DNA of 64,000 nucleotides from Hysterium pulicare CBS 123377 (lineage: Eukaryota > Ascomycota > Dothideomycetes > Hysteriales > Hysteriaceae). Below the pieces are notes generated by a model that was not told the origin of the DNA, made no database searches, and was given only the letters and a program-made list of their open reading frames with translations. Position numbers and translations under genes: made by a program. Shown here piece after piece: positions 44,743 through 57,133 of this stretch; the stretch's first letter is position 1; each line of letters starts with the position of its first letter. The DNA is taken from the NCBI GenBank assembly GCA_000467715.1, contig AJFK01000563.1, forward strand, positions 62,001-126,000. Direction: 5' to 3'.

Positions 44743-47700
44743 ACATGGCTGATGTCGCAGCACCGACGACCAAACCGATCCCAACAGAGGATACTAGGCC
44801 AGACCCAGACAGAAAATGTCTCTCAGATGCGGCCAGTCGAAGCACTGATTCCATACTTATTCGACTATTCTGAACGAGGCCTCAAATAGAGCAAGCCGAT
44901 CGCAGGCATAACCGACTTCAATATTATAACCTCATTGACCAACTCCAAAGCCTTCTTCCTATTCCCTTTTAGCTTTTTTTTTTAAGATGTCACAATCTCA
45001 TTTCAATTGATTTCTTAACCTCTTCCAAAGTGTTCCCAAACGAAGCGCACGTCATGAAGGCTTGCTTCGCTACCGAATCTTATGACTCAACATATGTTCC
45101 AATTGACGAGCTTGATGCACACTGCCATGCACGGAAATCGCTGCTCCTAAAGATCTTGGAATTCTGCATAGCTCCAATGCACTTTTTGCATGACAAATTG
45201 TCAACTATCGAGAAGGTCGTGCCTCAAATTCAGAAGCCTTATCGCTACAAGAGATTCAAACCACTAACAAATAGGGGGCCGACAGCACGCGTCTTCGAGT
45301 CACATGCAACACGTGTTTGAGCTGTCAGGATATTATGAGGAGACGGTGTAACCAAAGTTGAATAGGAGTGGAGAGATTCCTCAACCGTGCCCGGAAAACT
45401 GGCTAAGCCGTCTGCCATTCGGGACCTGAACCGCCTCCACCTTAAAGTTAAGGTCCACATTTCTATAGGGTTCCAAGGAAATGGAACCATGTGCGATCAT
45501 CACAGTCTATGCATTTCGCATTTTCCAACGAGATGGTTTTGACTCATAGAAGAAGACGCGTGCTATCGCGCCCAACTACTAGAATTTTCCACCCACAAAA
45601 ACCCACCTGAGAAAGGTAAGTGGTCAGTTGGATCCCTAGATTCACGAGAACAGAGAAGGAAGAAGCGATTCCAAGTATCCAGTAGTCTGGTGAATTCTAA
45701 GCGATCCATTAGCAGCTGCAGCCTTACATTCCTTTTTTTATCGCAGTCACGATACAAATTTTCAGCCTTTATTGATTTCGCCTCGCCATTGGGCTTCAAT
45801 AATATCAAGGCGACATGAAAATGACATCTACCCATGGCATCAATTATTCCAGCTTGACGCCGTTGTCTCGGGTAAGAGCTTTCAGTTGATGTTGAACAAG
45901 ATGACTGGACCGCAGACTATCTCAGTAACTGGGCGGAGCTTTCAGCTCTAAGCAATGCCTGACAAGGCAAAAGGCGTATTTGGGCATGATCAACCCTCGG
46001 AGAGTTCCAGATTCAGAGCAAGCAGCCTCTTAGCAACGGTTTTCATTACTTGCTGCAAGTCTCCTCGTACACCGTTCGGGCCGGTGACGGATTACTGAAG
46101 CGAATTGCAGTCTTCCCGCTCTTCTATTCGCCATGTCGTCGGCGTCACACAAATCAGAGCGCTGCGGTTAGGCATGGACTGTCTCATTCGTCACGATAAG
46201 AGTTACACGATGGGGAAAGGCGTCCGCAAACAGAAAGCAAGACCTGGAGCTAGTGAATTCTTACTGGAGAGCAGGCAGAAATCCGCTTCTCTTGGCCTGG
46301 CTGATACTGTCAGGCGAGACCTAGATGACACAAAAATCATTCAAGCAATCGCAAGAGCAAAGCGCAAAAGAGGCCTAACAGAAACATTTCAGAATACGCA
46401 CGTACGATAATGATGATGGGAGACCGCGAAACCGGTAATTGAATGTTCCGAATATCGAGTTTGTAGCACAGTTGCCGGCGTACCGGTGCAACAGAACGGC
46501 ATCACTGTGGCTGCGACTTTGCCTCGGATCTCTTAGTGGTGGTGTTAAGATGTTCTGCACCAGCCATAGCTTGGTACCTCGCACCAAGCATCTCACGATA
46601 ATGATAATAACACAGAAGGGATGCCAATATTGACATCGGAAGCAGGGGAAATGGATCGAAGACGAGGCGGTGAGATGACTCGTACGCGTTGGATGCGAAA
46701 AGTTGGACAAACGATGACACAATGGTTAGAGTGATGGTAGAGGGTTCACCTTGCGGGCAGACGAGCAGGGTCGGCTTTCGTGAAAAAACGATAGTCGCCT
46801 GACGGTCAGTCATGAAACCATGATCCGTGATCGCGATGCAAATGCCGGACTATGAATGGTGTTGAGGGCAGGCCTGACACCGGAACAGTACGGGCCGTCA
46901 CGCTGACAAAGTACTTCAGCATTATTCTACAGATGAACACCAGAAGTATGGAGTGCGTGAGATGTACCCTGCCTTCCGGCGTCATGTTCCCGGACGGCAG
47001 GGTGAGTTTATCGGCGGATCTTTTTCAGAATTCAGAATTTTCACTTTGCTCTAGCCAAGGATCGCACGGCCGAATCACATCTGCAATAAGGTGTGCGGGC
47101 CCGGGCCGCGCCTCTGCTAGACGTATGTACCGGCGGTCAGTTTCTGGTGCTTGACGGTGCTAGTTGCACCAGACGGCAAGCGGTCGCACCAAACTGGCTG
47201 CTCTTTAGCATCTGGAGAGGCCGTCGTCCCACTATTGGAATTGGGTAGGAATATTTCAGGGCGAAGGGCGACAAACGGCTGCGAGGAGGAGTGGTGTCAG
47301 CCAGATGATGGCTGTGATCGGGGGGATCTGAAGAGCGAAAGCGGGAGGACTGGGGAGCAACAAACAAAGCTGCTGGGGATGGCTGGCTGCATGGCTGTGA
47401 GGCCCGGGGGCTGCGAAGGCCATGGAGGCATGGCTGGCCAGTCATTCTCCCGTGCTCCCGCCCGCTGCTGCAAGAGTACCCGACCTTGCTGAGGCGCCGA
47501 ATCGCAGGGCGTGCTGCTCGTTTCGCGCTGCATCCCACGGAATCGATGGCTCTCATGGCTCATGGGCTCTTGATGGCTCTCCATGGCCCTCCCCACCCCC
47601 ACTGCCACTGCTGCAGCGCGCTGCAACACATATCAGTCCAGCCCGCCCAGCTACCACACTCCCGCTCTCTCTTCCTTGCCACTCCTGCCTGCTCCCCCTC

Positions 47701-47907
47701 CTCAGCATCCCCGCCCTGACGACCGCGACAGACGACGCTCGTTAGCATCGCGAAGGACTGACTCTGTTGAAGAGAGTGAATTGCGCTGTTCGCAGGCCCG
47801 CTCTGCCTTGCTGCCGTTCGCTGGGACGATTGCCGAATCGAGCAATCCACACCGCCATTCCCGCGGCTACACCGGTACTTTGCTACAAGAGTGCAGCCCG
47901 TCCAGCA
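44743..47907. other. Long gene-free stretch upstream of the bZIP gene
   Basis: About 3.2 kb. The first part is 3' flank of PRP4, including a run of T near 44975. The last 500 bases become GC-rich and hold several ATGs in a likely leader of the bZIP gene. No open frame here has recognisable homology, and I see no transposon. Confidence 0.5.
47546..47719 (+). promoter_or_regulatory. Candidate upstream open frame in the bZIP leader
   Basis: Five ATGs fall within 40 bases (47546, 47555, 47562, 47573, 47583). Three share a frame that ends at 47719; the other two open a frame that runs to 48128, past the bZIP start at 47908 in a different phase. If the transcript begins upstream, these would reduce initiation at the main start. 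The transcription start is not visible. Confidence 0.35.
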
Positions 47908-49984
47908 ATGGACTTCGCCCACCACATGGACTTCCACCGCCCCTCCTCCACGCTCTCGATGGACCGCAAGCCCTCTGCCTTCTCCTTCGACGACAACTCC
48001 ACCTTGGACTCCACCATCCTGGACACGCCAAGCATCATGTCGCCCACCAACAGCACCCAGGGCATCTTCTCGCCCGACAATTCCTTCTTTGTCGACGATT
48101 TCCCCGCTGTCTCGGGCTCTTTTGTTGACCAAAGGGCCTCCGCCAGCACCAACAGCAGCAACCCGTTCTTTGAGCAGAACAACAACCCTTTCACACGGCT
48201 GCCCGCAAACCAAGCAGCAACCTACGGCCAGCATCCGTCAGCATGGCCTATCTCAGACAACTCTGGCTCCCGGACGCCTACTGCGACGAAGCCGCTGCAC
48301 CCATTTGGTCAAGGGGACTACGACTCAGGCCCGCCGTCATCCTTCATGCCTGTGGCTTCTCATATGCAGTCAGCTTTTGGTGGCTTGCCAGTCCACAACA
48401 ACGTGCGACCTAGCTCTGTCTTTCCAGCAACCCAGGCCGAGCAACCGCTGTCCCCGCACAACAACTCGGAATGGATGGCTTTAACGCAACAGGAAATGGA
48501 TTCGCGTCCAGGACCCAAGCGCATGAGACCCAACACCCCGCCACGGTCCTTCTCCCCCCGCCGTGATGGCATCAGGAAGAAGAACGCCCGGTTTGATATC
48601 CCACCGGAGAGGAGCCTATTGAACATCGACTTGCTCATCCAAAACTCAAACAACGATGACGAGATCAAGGAGCTTAAACAGCAGAAACGCCTTCTCAGGA
48701 ATAGACAGGCCGCGTACGTCCCTTTCTTTGGATTTTGGTTCTTTGGTCTCCTAGTCCATCGTACCATTTGGTTTGGTAGTGTCCATATGCTAACGTTATT
48801 GTAGTCTTGACTCTCGGCAGCGAAAGAAAAAGCACACAGAAGAGCTCGAAGAAGAGAAGAAGGTCTGGACCGAACGTGTCGTTCAACTTGAAGAAGACCT
48901 TGCCAGCATGCGAAACCAGATGGAGAACCTCATGAGGGAGAAAGAGCAATATCACCATGAACACATCGAAAACCAGCAACTCATTAACCAGTTGCAGTGG
49001 GATAAAGAGGAACTCGTTCGCTCTCACACGCTAGAGTCTGGTGAACTCCGCAAGAAGGTATCCGTTCTCTCTGAGAAACTTGAAGCCAGCAGCACTGCCA
49101 TGTCCGTCGCACCCAGCTCTACCTTCACCGACTTCGCCAATGATATGGACAACCTCAACATGGGCCCCAACGACTGGGACAACTACATCTTCGTCAATGA
49201 CTTCTGCATGGATGAGCAAACCCCGTCGGCGCCGCAACAGCATCAAGAACAATCCTTGGTCGTTGCTTCGCGAAAGAAGGATGCAGAGGACAAGCCTGTT
49301 GCGTCCGGTCTGTTGCTCATGCTCCTCCTTTGTGGGGCATTTGTCGCGAGCAAATCCTCCGGCTCCGCTGCTCCGCCTCTTCCTCGTATGCCAGACGACG
49401 TCCGTGCCGCATCCGCCACCGTGCTCGACAGTATTTTCAAAGATGCAGGTGTCGCACCATCTGCGTCCCAGCACCAAGCCATTATCGCCAACAGGATTGA
49501 AGCCATCGAACCCGGACCGTCTGGTAATTGGCACAAGCCAACACTCTCTGGTGCGGAGCTTGCTAGCTTGACACACACCGCCGGATCGAATTTGGACCAA
49601 TTACACGCACAGCTCGCTGCACCAACAAAGGACCAAGAGAATGAGCAACTATTTTCGATCACTCCTTCGCAATATAACGGGCTTACGTCGGTAGACTTCA
49701 CGCGGCGAGGCTATAGTGTCCACAGCGACGATATGAATGACCCACTATCGCCCGGTTCTCAGCCTTCCCATCACCGGCGGAACCTTGCTGAGACACTTGC
49801 TGCCATGCGCGAGGAAAACAAGGGCGAGACTGCAGCCGAAGTCTACACGCGAAGCCTACTGTGGGATAAAATCCCAACCGAAGTCGTTCACGAGTTCAAG
49901 CGCATGGTCGAAGAAAGCGATCGCGTTGCGGCATCTAGGCCCAGCACAGCCGGCGGTATCCACAAAGTCGATATCGACGTTTAA
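47908..49984 (+). CDS. bZIP transcription factor with a hydrophobic segment after the zipper
   Basis: Exons 47908-48713 and 48805-49984 give 661 residues starting MDFAHHMDFHRPSS. The N-terminal 250 residues are Ser/Pro/Asn-rich. The 91-nt intron interrupts the basic region; the join gives LLRNRQAALDSRQRKKK, with the bZIP N-x7-R pattern, followed by a leucine-zipper coiled coil to about residue 360. A hydrophobic stretch, SGLLLMLLLCGAFVAS at about 436-451, is flanked by charged residues and could be a membrane anchor. The C-terminus is conserved-looking (LWDKIPTEVVHEFKRMVEES). The basic region resembles fungal MeaB-type nitrogen regulators, but I am not certain enough to name it. The gene has a long leader with upstream ATGs. 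Confidence 0.9.
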
Positions 49985-51954
49985 TTGACCTCATTCCTTT
50001 TTGAAATTTTCCAGGGCATCTGCCCACGCCTCATATTCACGATTTATCATTTGATTTACTGCATAGCTCTGGTTCATTTGCATGCTTTACACTTCTCTTC
50101 TACCCATTTGGGGGTTTATCTAGGGACAAATTTGCATTTTGGGACAGGAATTCGTCGTATTCTCATCGTAGCGATATAACGCTCGCCCTTATCTTTATTG
50201 CTTCAGGCCACCACTTTTTTGTTAAAAGGGGCCATTCCAACTTACTAGGGACGGCTTTCTCTTCAACCCAAATATTATGTTTGGGGGAAAAATTTCAGCT
50301 TGAGCATAAGGGCGGCTTGGGAATTCTGCTTCTTACACCACTACCGTTTTTGACGGGTTGATGATACAATTCATCACGCAAAATCTCATTTGTTACCTTT
50401 TGGACCCTATTTTTGGCTTCTGAGAGATTTTTGGATATCATTGAGGGTTGGAATATCTCTACTTTATGGATTTAGCAAGCGATCTTCTGGACTTGTTTGA
50501 TTTTTACTTGCAAAGCGTAGCGAGCGTTGTCTTTTTCCATTGTGCTGACCTGGACATGCGTGTCAAATTGATGGATTTTTTTCGGGATATCATGTGTCGA
50601 GATTACGATGTATATGGAAATGAAGGGATGCAGCGAAACCACACCACTTGTCTTACCTTGGGGATTGTTGATGTGTGGAACTTGGATTTTTCCATTGATG
50701 AGAGTATTTATTGGATATATATGAGTATGAGTACATGAAGACGAGGAAGATGAAATGCAAAGAGCTACGAAAGAGCAAGACCGAAGTTTTTCCCACCTTC
50801 ATACAGTTCAGATCAAGACTTTTTTATGTGGATAATGATTACGAGTCTCTTCAATGATGGAGTAAACAACCAAGTACTATTCAAATTCCATGGTATCAAC
50901 GTATATAGAATGAACATCTAATTACTAGTCCAAGAATACCTGCATTGTACATACACATCCTCATATCTATAGCGTGAAAGATCAAAGTAGCTGTGCAACC
51001 AAGCATTCACCAATAACCACATCCCCCGGAATCCAAGCCTGCCTTTGTACTCGATACAAAAATCCATTACCCCCATTAAACTCGCCCCTATCTTATCGAT
51101 CTGACATGATCTGCCCAAAGCATAATGCAACATGCAGTCCAAAACGCCGGTACCCTTACATAGCGAAAAGTAAGCCATGCAACGCATCACCGTTCAAAAC
51201 CAAACAACACACACATACCTTATGTACATTTGACCGATTCAGGAACTCGTTCTGCATTGATTGCCATACATGCATCACATGTCTCAAGTCCCGCATTTCT
51301 CAAATGGGCAAAGCACCTCCCCCCTGAAAGGAGCAGGACAGATGGGAGAGCGCGACCGACCGATGCGCGTGCGGAAGCTGCGATCGGGTTGGTTTGGTTT
51401 GAACAGCTCATAGTTCGATGATACCGTTGAGGGACCAGAGACCATGTCACCATATGGGTTGTCAATAGTGCGTTATGTAGGTAAACAGGACAGGGCCGGG
51501 GGGTCAGGTCATCAGCCACACACATACACACGCACACATCCGCTACGAGCATTCACACTTCATTCAAGACAGCTAGCTAAACCGTTTACATTGCCCCGGC
51601 CCTTCCTGAGCATGCCAATGTCTCAATCAATCAAACCAGATACCACCTCACCATCGTCTAATAAAATGATAACACTCAGACCAACAACAGTGCGTTTAGA
51701 TAGTGACTTAGACAGCGGAACTTTCCCCATCTAGAAACGGGAGGACTGATGACCACATCAACATCAGCCCACGCAGTTGTTGTTGTTGTTGCGTGCAGCA
51801 TCTAAAGCGGGAATCTTGCCAACGAACCACTTCTAATGAATGGGATCAGGTCCGAAAAGGGCACTTGACCCATGACCAAGTTTACTACATGCATAATGGT
51901 TTAGTGAATCAGGATTGAGTAAGAGGCCCACATCGGCTATGGTTGCCGGTGAAT
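49985..51954. other. Gap between the bZIP gene and the Sel1-repeat gene
   Basis: About 2 kb of 3' flanks of two convergent genes. It contains a CA-rich tract near 51515-51540 and a short (TTG)n run at about 51777-51791. No gene is recognised. Confidence 0.5.
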
Positions 51955-54429
51955 CTAAGGTTTCGAGTTGTATTTTTCCTTCCAGATCCTAGCGTAAGCA
52001 AAAAAGTCAGTAAAAGCGTCTTTTTTCCTCACGCGGCTGGAAATGAAGCGAGGCGAAGTGAAGAACAAGCCGGTAGAATCCGCAATGTCATGGCATGATC
52101 GCTCTGTAGTCGTCTCGCACTTCCGGATCGGTTCCGCGCAAACCGAGAAGCAATAAACCAGCCGTGGCTGCAAAACACCTAGATGGCACCGCCCTGTCGC
52201 TCCGGTCCAGTAGTCAGCCCTCCGGCAACCATCCTGATCACACTTGGCCGTGAATAGTCCAGCCTCAGAGAGGCCCTCCGCCGCCGTCATCGGACCCGCA
52301 AGGGTAAACAGACATGGTGGATGGTTCAGTCAGCCGAATTAGGGCATGTCGGTATGCCAACGGAGACGTGACACGTGTATGCGTAAATAGCGAGCGTTCG
52401 GGCCAAAAGCAGGAATATGTACGGATAAAGGATTTGATCCAGCGGGTGGTTGGTGGATGCAGGTGATGATGGCGGCGAAGAGGGTGTGGTGGGGTTGGCA
52501 GGTGGTGGGGGCTGAGGAAAAACAGTGTGACGGGTGACAGGTCCTGCTTTCGCTGCGGCGTGGCCCGTCCCTTTGGTCGCAGATGCCAGAGCGCCCTTCT
52601 CCCGCCTCCGCCGTCCGGTTACGAGGCCATGGGTGCTAAGCGAAGCGAAGGATTCTGCACATGCTTGCCCACACCCACTCGTTTTGTCTTGGCGGCCACC
52701 TGATGAAACGGGCTGACTGAACTGCAGTCGGCCATGGCATTGCCCGTCTGAGAGGTACGGAGCTACAGCCAACGCTTCTGGATGGCACGGGCTGACGGCT
52801 GCTGGTATTGCTAACGTGATGTCCTCTGCTTCGTCTTGTCCGACGCGTGGTGAATCCGGGCGTTGCGGAGCGCATGGCATGGCATGGCATGGCAGTGCAT
52901 GGCATAGCAATGGCCGAGGTGCGAAAATGTCTCGACTGGGTGACGGAGAGCGTGGAGATGGAACTCACCATGTGTTTCCCAACGTCTTACTTCCCTTCTC
53001 CTCGGCGAGGCGCAAGTACTGAGCCGCTTTGAACTGTGAGGCGCATAACCTGTCAGCCTGGTCCTGAGTGATGCCCAACAGATGAGGCTGTATAGCATGC
53101 TTCTTGTCTCAGACGATTCACGCGTGATGTTATTGCGAAGGACGCGACAAGGAACTTGAGGCTCGTGTTGACAACAAGCCAGGAAACGCTCGTCCCAATC
53201 GGGAATCTTCAGCAGAGGGAGCACTAACCTTATCCTTCTTGCATCCAAAGCCCTCCAAATAGCACCATGCCACCTCATTCATGGCATCAGTATCGCCCAG
53301 ATTAGCTGCTGTCTCATAGTACTGCTTCGCGGCCACGGGATCCTTCTTGACCCCCCAGCCTTGCCGAAAGCAGTTTGCTAATTCGTAGATCGCAAGAACT
53401 AATTCTCCTTTGGCAGCGCCTCCTTTCTTCATTCCTGCTTGAAGCGCAAGAGACTCTACTTCGGCACTATTGGATGCTGCGTATGATAGGTATGTGATGG
53501 CAAGCTCTGGATTCGGTGTGCAGCCCCAACCATGTCTGCATAGATGATCAGTGACGAAATCCACTTTAGGGGCGTTTGTGCCTGTAATAGCATCATGAGG
53601 ATAGCAAACGATGTAGAACCAACCTTAGCGCGAGGCCATAAAGCACCTGACTGAGAGCATTATTTGCCCCCTTGGGATCTGCTAATTCTCCGAACATTGC
53701 TGTTGACTGTTCAAGATCTAGATACGAGCATTTAGCGGCCTGCCCTTGTTTGCTACATGCCATCATAGATTGATATCGACTTACGACCAGCTTCATGCAG
53801 CTTGATGGCCTCCTGAATATTCACCTGTTTACCAAGATCTCAGCATTTCTGTTCGTCGAGCCCAAACATAGCTTCCATACATCACCTCCAGCATCTCCTA
53901 CGCTAACGCTTCTACTCCTCGATCTAGGTCCCTGGCGTTGAGCCTTTTCAACATTTGGTGTTGCATTTCCAGACTTGCTCAACGTATTCCCCTTCGCCAA
54001 GACTGTAGCCCTCTTCTCCCACTGTGCCTCCTCGTCCTCGTTCTTCGCCACGTTCTCTCCTACGGCAGGTAAATCTTCCGGAACGTTCACCGAGCTCGAA
54101 CTGCGAGTGCGATTGAGATGGAAGCGTTCCGATAGCCTGTGTTCGATTTTGGGCCGTGCTTCCTCGCCCGTGGGATTACTGTGAGAGGCGTTTGAGTGCC
54201 TTCTGAATCGTCCTAGTCGCTTCTGCGGTTCCGGTGACAGCCCTGCTGATTCTCGAACAGGATCGCCAGGGAATGATGGTGGGGATATGATATCTTGCGT
54301 AGTGGTAGTTGTTCGCATGAACGTGAATTCAGGGACGTCGGGGGATAATTTGGGGCTGTCAACGCTACTCTGTGTAGCTCCTTCATCCTTGATCTTATCT
54401 TTCTTCTTCAATAGGTCTTTAAGAGTCAT
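51955..54429 (-). CDS. Sel1-repeat protein, Nif1-like
   Basis: This resembles fission yeast Nif1 (a Wee1-pathway inhibitor of mitotic entry) and related Sel1-repeat proteins. Exons 54429-53881, 53824-53785, 53717-53624, 53535-53229, 53033-52969 and 51988-51955 give 362 residues. The N-terminus is Ser/Arg-rich. The Sel1 region begins at about residue 184 and shows STAMFGELADPKGANNALSQ, LYGLALRHGWGC, ELANCFRQGWGVKKD, YYETAANLGDTDAMNEVAWC and AAQYLRLAEEKGSKTLGNTW. The last intron is about 980 nt, far longer than others here; without it the frame stops at once (TGG TGA, 52965), leaving a protein 10 residues shorter. The distal exon IWKEKYNSKP matches how relatives end and has an ideal acceptor, so I prefer it at about 0.7. 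Confidence 0.88.
51989..52968 (-). other. Putative 980-nt terminal intron of the Nif1-like gene
   Basis: The donor is GTGAGT; the acceptor has a CTGAC branch, a run of T and CTAG before the exon. It contains a GGCAT microsatellite and several long open frames of composition unlike neighbouring genes, including 52326-52910 on the minus strand, which I do not call a gene. It could hide a nested transcript, but no homology supports that. Confidence 0.6.
52873..52910. repeat. Imperfect (GGCAT)n microsatellite
   Basis: A run of GGCAT units, broken by a GGCAGTGCAT step and a GGCATAGCA step, lies near the donor end of the large intron. It is simple-sequence DNA. Confidence 0.75.
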
Positions 54430-55146
54430 CTCGAAATGTTATGAACTCTATCATGCGGCTGGCGCAAAGCTGAAAAAGGGGGTGACAAAATGGCGGCTCC
54501 GGATCTCGTAGCTTGACGACGCCAACCGTGGAACGTAAGCTCTACTGAACTTTGAGTGTAGTTCTGTACCTTCTAAGGCTCTTCGAAGAGATATTCAAAA
54601 GCATGGAGAATGCGCAGGCAGACACGCTGCGACTCAAGCAATAAGACAGCATCACAGTCAGGCCAAGAGCACGGCGCTGCTCAGCCTTGCATGGCTTGCC
54701 GTACTGTCAGATCTAACCGCATTGAGCCCAATACACACCACATTTCGGAACATCGCCATCATAACTGGGGCTAAGGCTTGTTGACATTTCACGGAGTAGC
54801 TCTAATTGGGGACTTGATGATTTCTGATTCTTCCTATTTCATTTTGTACGCAAAGCGCCTTTGTAGCTATTTTACAATGCCAAGTTTAAACTGGCTTCTT
54901 TTTCTTTTTGATGCAATGACCCCAAAACTGGCCTCTGAAGGCGATCGCTCTTTCAGCACCGTCGCTGATTTATACAATGCAAGGTGAAGGCAGGCAATGA
55001 AATGAAAATGTGATGTATGCTTTGGCAAACAAAGCTGGAAACCCGTGGGTATCAAGACCTTGGACCTTGTTCAAACACCAGAACTCCGAGGAATCGTAGT
55101 GTTAGGCGGAACCTACAAAAGTGAGCCAACAGCTATCATGTAAACT
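54430..55146. other. Gap between Nif1-like and CCCH zinc-finger genes
   Basis: About 720 bases holding the Nif1-like promoter and the 3' end of the CCCH gene, both minus strand. Nothing else recognised. Confidence 0.5.
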
Positions 55147-56810
55147 CTAGAGTGGCACGAAATCGTGTTGCTGTGTAAAGTGGTGGTCAACGTCTTCCGA
55201 ATCAGGCATGAGCCTGTCGGAATCTGCATCCACAACTTCATCCCTCACAACACTAGAAGTATCGAGTACTGCCTCTGGCTCTGACATGGGTGTATTCTGT
55301 GTGACAGCAGCTGCCTTCTTACGAAGTTGGCCAGCACGGTCAATGTGAGGCAAACGGCAATGAGGGATGCTGCAAGCTCCGTTGTTGGAATACTCGGGGC
55401 ATTCGAAAACGTGACGGTCACTGCACTTAGCTCCCTTTTCGCAATAGCCAAGGCGGGCAAAGGAGGAGCAAACTGGTGCTTCGGGATTCACAGGTGAGTG
55501 AGCATAACGACAATCATCGTTTGTGCAATTTCCTCGCAGGAAATGAAGGCAGGTTGGGGAGCGATTCGGAGATGGTTCGTGGGAAAGGTCACACGCAGTA
55601 CCAAGGCCACAAGAGCCTTTAGATAAGTATTCCTTGCAAATTGCGACCTTCTCGAAGTTGTGGGTGTACCGGCAATTGGGGCCCTTTGAGCAGGATCCTA
55701 AGAAAGGTTAGTAGCTCTCCTCAGAGCTTCGCAGACGGTGGAGCTTTATCAAGCTCTATTCTGATATTGGAAGGAAAAGGGAATACCCGTTGAAGTGAAT
55801 TGCAGGCACAGCTCGTCAATCTTTTTGACCCTGCAGTATAGTTAGCTAATGTCCAATCTGAATTTATTCAGCATAGAATGTATACTTCTTCGGCATCTTC
55901 GTTCCTGCGCGATACATAATTCCGTCTTCACCCTTGAAGAATTTCACATTCACTGTCGTGACTTCTTCCGGAATATCGTAGATCGATACCGTATCACCTA
56001 GACTGTAAGATTCGCTAGTTATGGAATAAGATTTCCAAGGTTCCCACGTACTGAGAATCGGTGCTAACTTGGTTCCTCCTTCCATAACTTCATAATTAAA
56101 GTCTCCAATCGAGATTATGTGAGCCGTGCTCTTCTTGTGCACCTGAAAATTTAGAGTTGCAGCAGCATTATAGCCATCCAACGTGCTTGGAGGATACTTG
56201 CCAGAACCATGGTTCTCAAGAGAATACTGCTGACGCTGCCCATTCTCCAGAAGTAAAGCTTGCGATTGAGGCGGTTCTTGTTTTTGCTGATGAAGGGCAG
56301 CGGCGTTGACAAGCTGCAGACTATGTTGATCAACCTTCGAAATCCAAGAGACGTTATCATCGTTCGGAACTGGTGCTACTGTTGAACTGCTTTCTGTGGC
56401 CAGTGACTGCGCGGCTTGTTGGTTCATGACGAGCACTCGGTTACGGTGAGGGGGATTCTGATGGGTAGTTGCGTGCGTAGAATATGGGTGATGTCCGTAG
56501 TTGTGATGTCCCCGATATCCACGGCCACGGCCACGGCCACGGGCGCGCCCTATCTCAGTTGTCAGTGTTTCGATTGGCTGAAATTGGTGTAAATGTGATG
56601 TTTACAATGTGGGACAGAATCATGAACGGTGTGAAACTGTGGAGGTTGGGCAGCTTGAGGCTGTTGCTGTTCCTTAGCAGTCGCAATTTTCGCTGGAGTT
56701 CAAATCGTTAGGCCGCGCTGTCAAAATACGCTGAACAGTCTCTCACCCTTTAGTGATTGGATCTCGCGCAGCGCTTCTTCATCTGACATCCGACTATTGT
56801 TGCTAGTCAT
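55147..56810 (-). CDS. CCCH zinc-finger protein (ZC3H3-like)
   Basis: Exons 56810-56747, 56692-56606, 56549-55886, 55830-55787 and 55697-55147 give 469 residues. The N-terminus is MTSNNSRMSDEEALREIQSL; the third exon opens with an RGRGRGRGY repeat and holds a conserved beta-rich segment (SIGDFNYEVMEGGTKLAPIL, then GEDGIMYRAGTKMPKKVKK). Five CCCH fingers in a row follow: LQFTSTGSCSKGPNCRYTH, ICKEYLSKGSCGLGTACDLSH, CLHFLRGNCTNDDCRYAH, CSSFARLGYCEKGAKCSDRH and CPEYSNNGACSIPHCRLPH. This array matches fungal relatives of human ZC3H3 and of CPSF30-like proteins, which act in poly(A) RNA processing or export. Two small internal exons are needed; one splice completes the first finger. Confidence 0.9.
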
Positions 56811-57133
56811 GGTAAGTAAGCCTACCTCCTTCTTAAGACGTGTGGAGTGTCGAGAGAGCAAGGACAGTGGGTTGTAGAAAGAAAAGTATGAAGGGGCGAA
56901 CAAAGACGTCCGATATAAGCGTGAAATTACCCGCCAAGAAAAGTCACGTGTGTCAAGTGAGCTCCAGCGATTACTAATAATTCAGTCATCCGGTCGTTGG
57001 TTTCTTATTCACCAGCTGAGCGCTTGACATTAGGTACATAAATTCGAAATCACGTCAAGTCAAGGCTTCGTAGGGTTTCTGATTCAACGGGTGGAAGATG
57101 CTTCGTCTTCAATGTAAGGTATCTAAAATTCAG
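56811..57133. other. Gap between the CCCH gene and NOC4
   Basis: About 320 bases with the CCCH promoter and NOC4 3' end. No other feature seen. Confidence 0.5.

Noticed and set aside
47560-48234. 224-codon open frame on the minus strand over the bZIP 5' end
   Set aside because: It is antisense to a well-supported coding exon and its composition follows from that; no homology.
52326-52910. 194-codon minus-strand frame inside the large intron
   Set aside because: Low-complexity composition including a GGCAT-derived start and no recognisable domain; kept only as part of the intron description.
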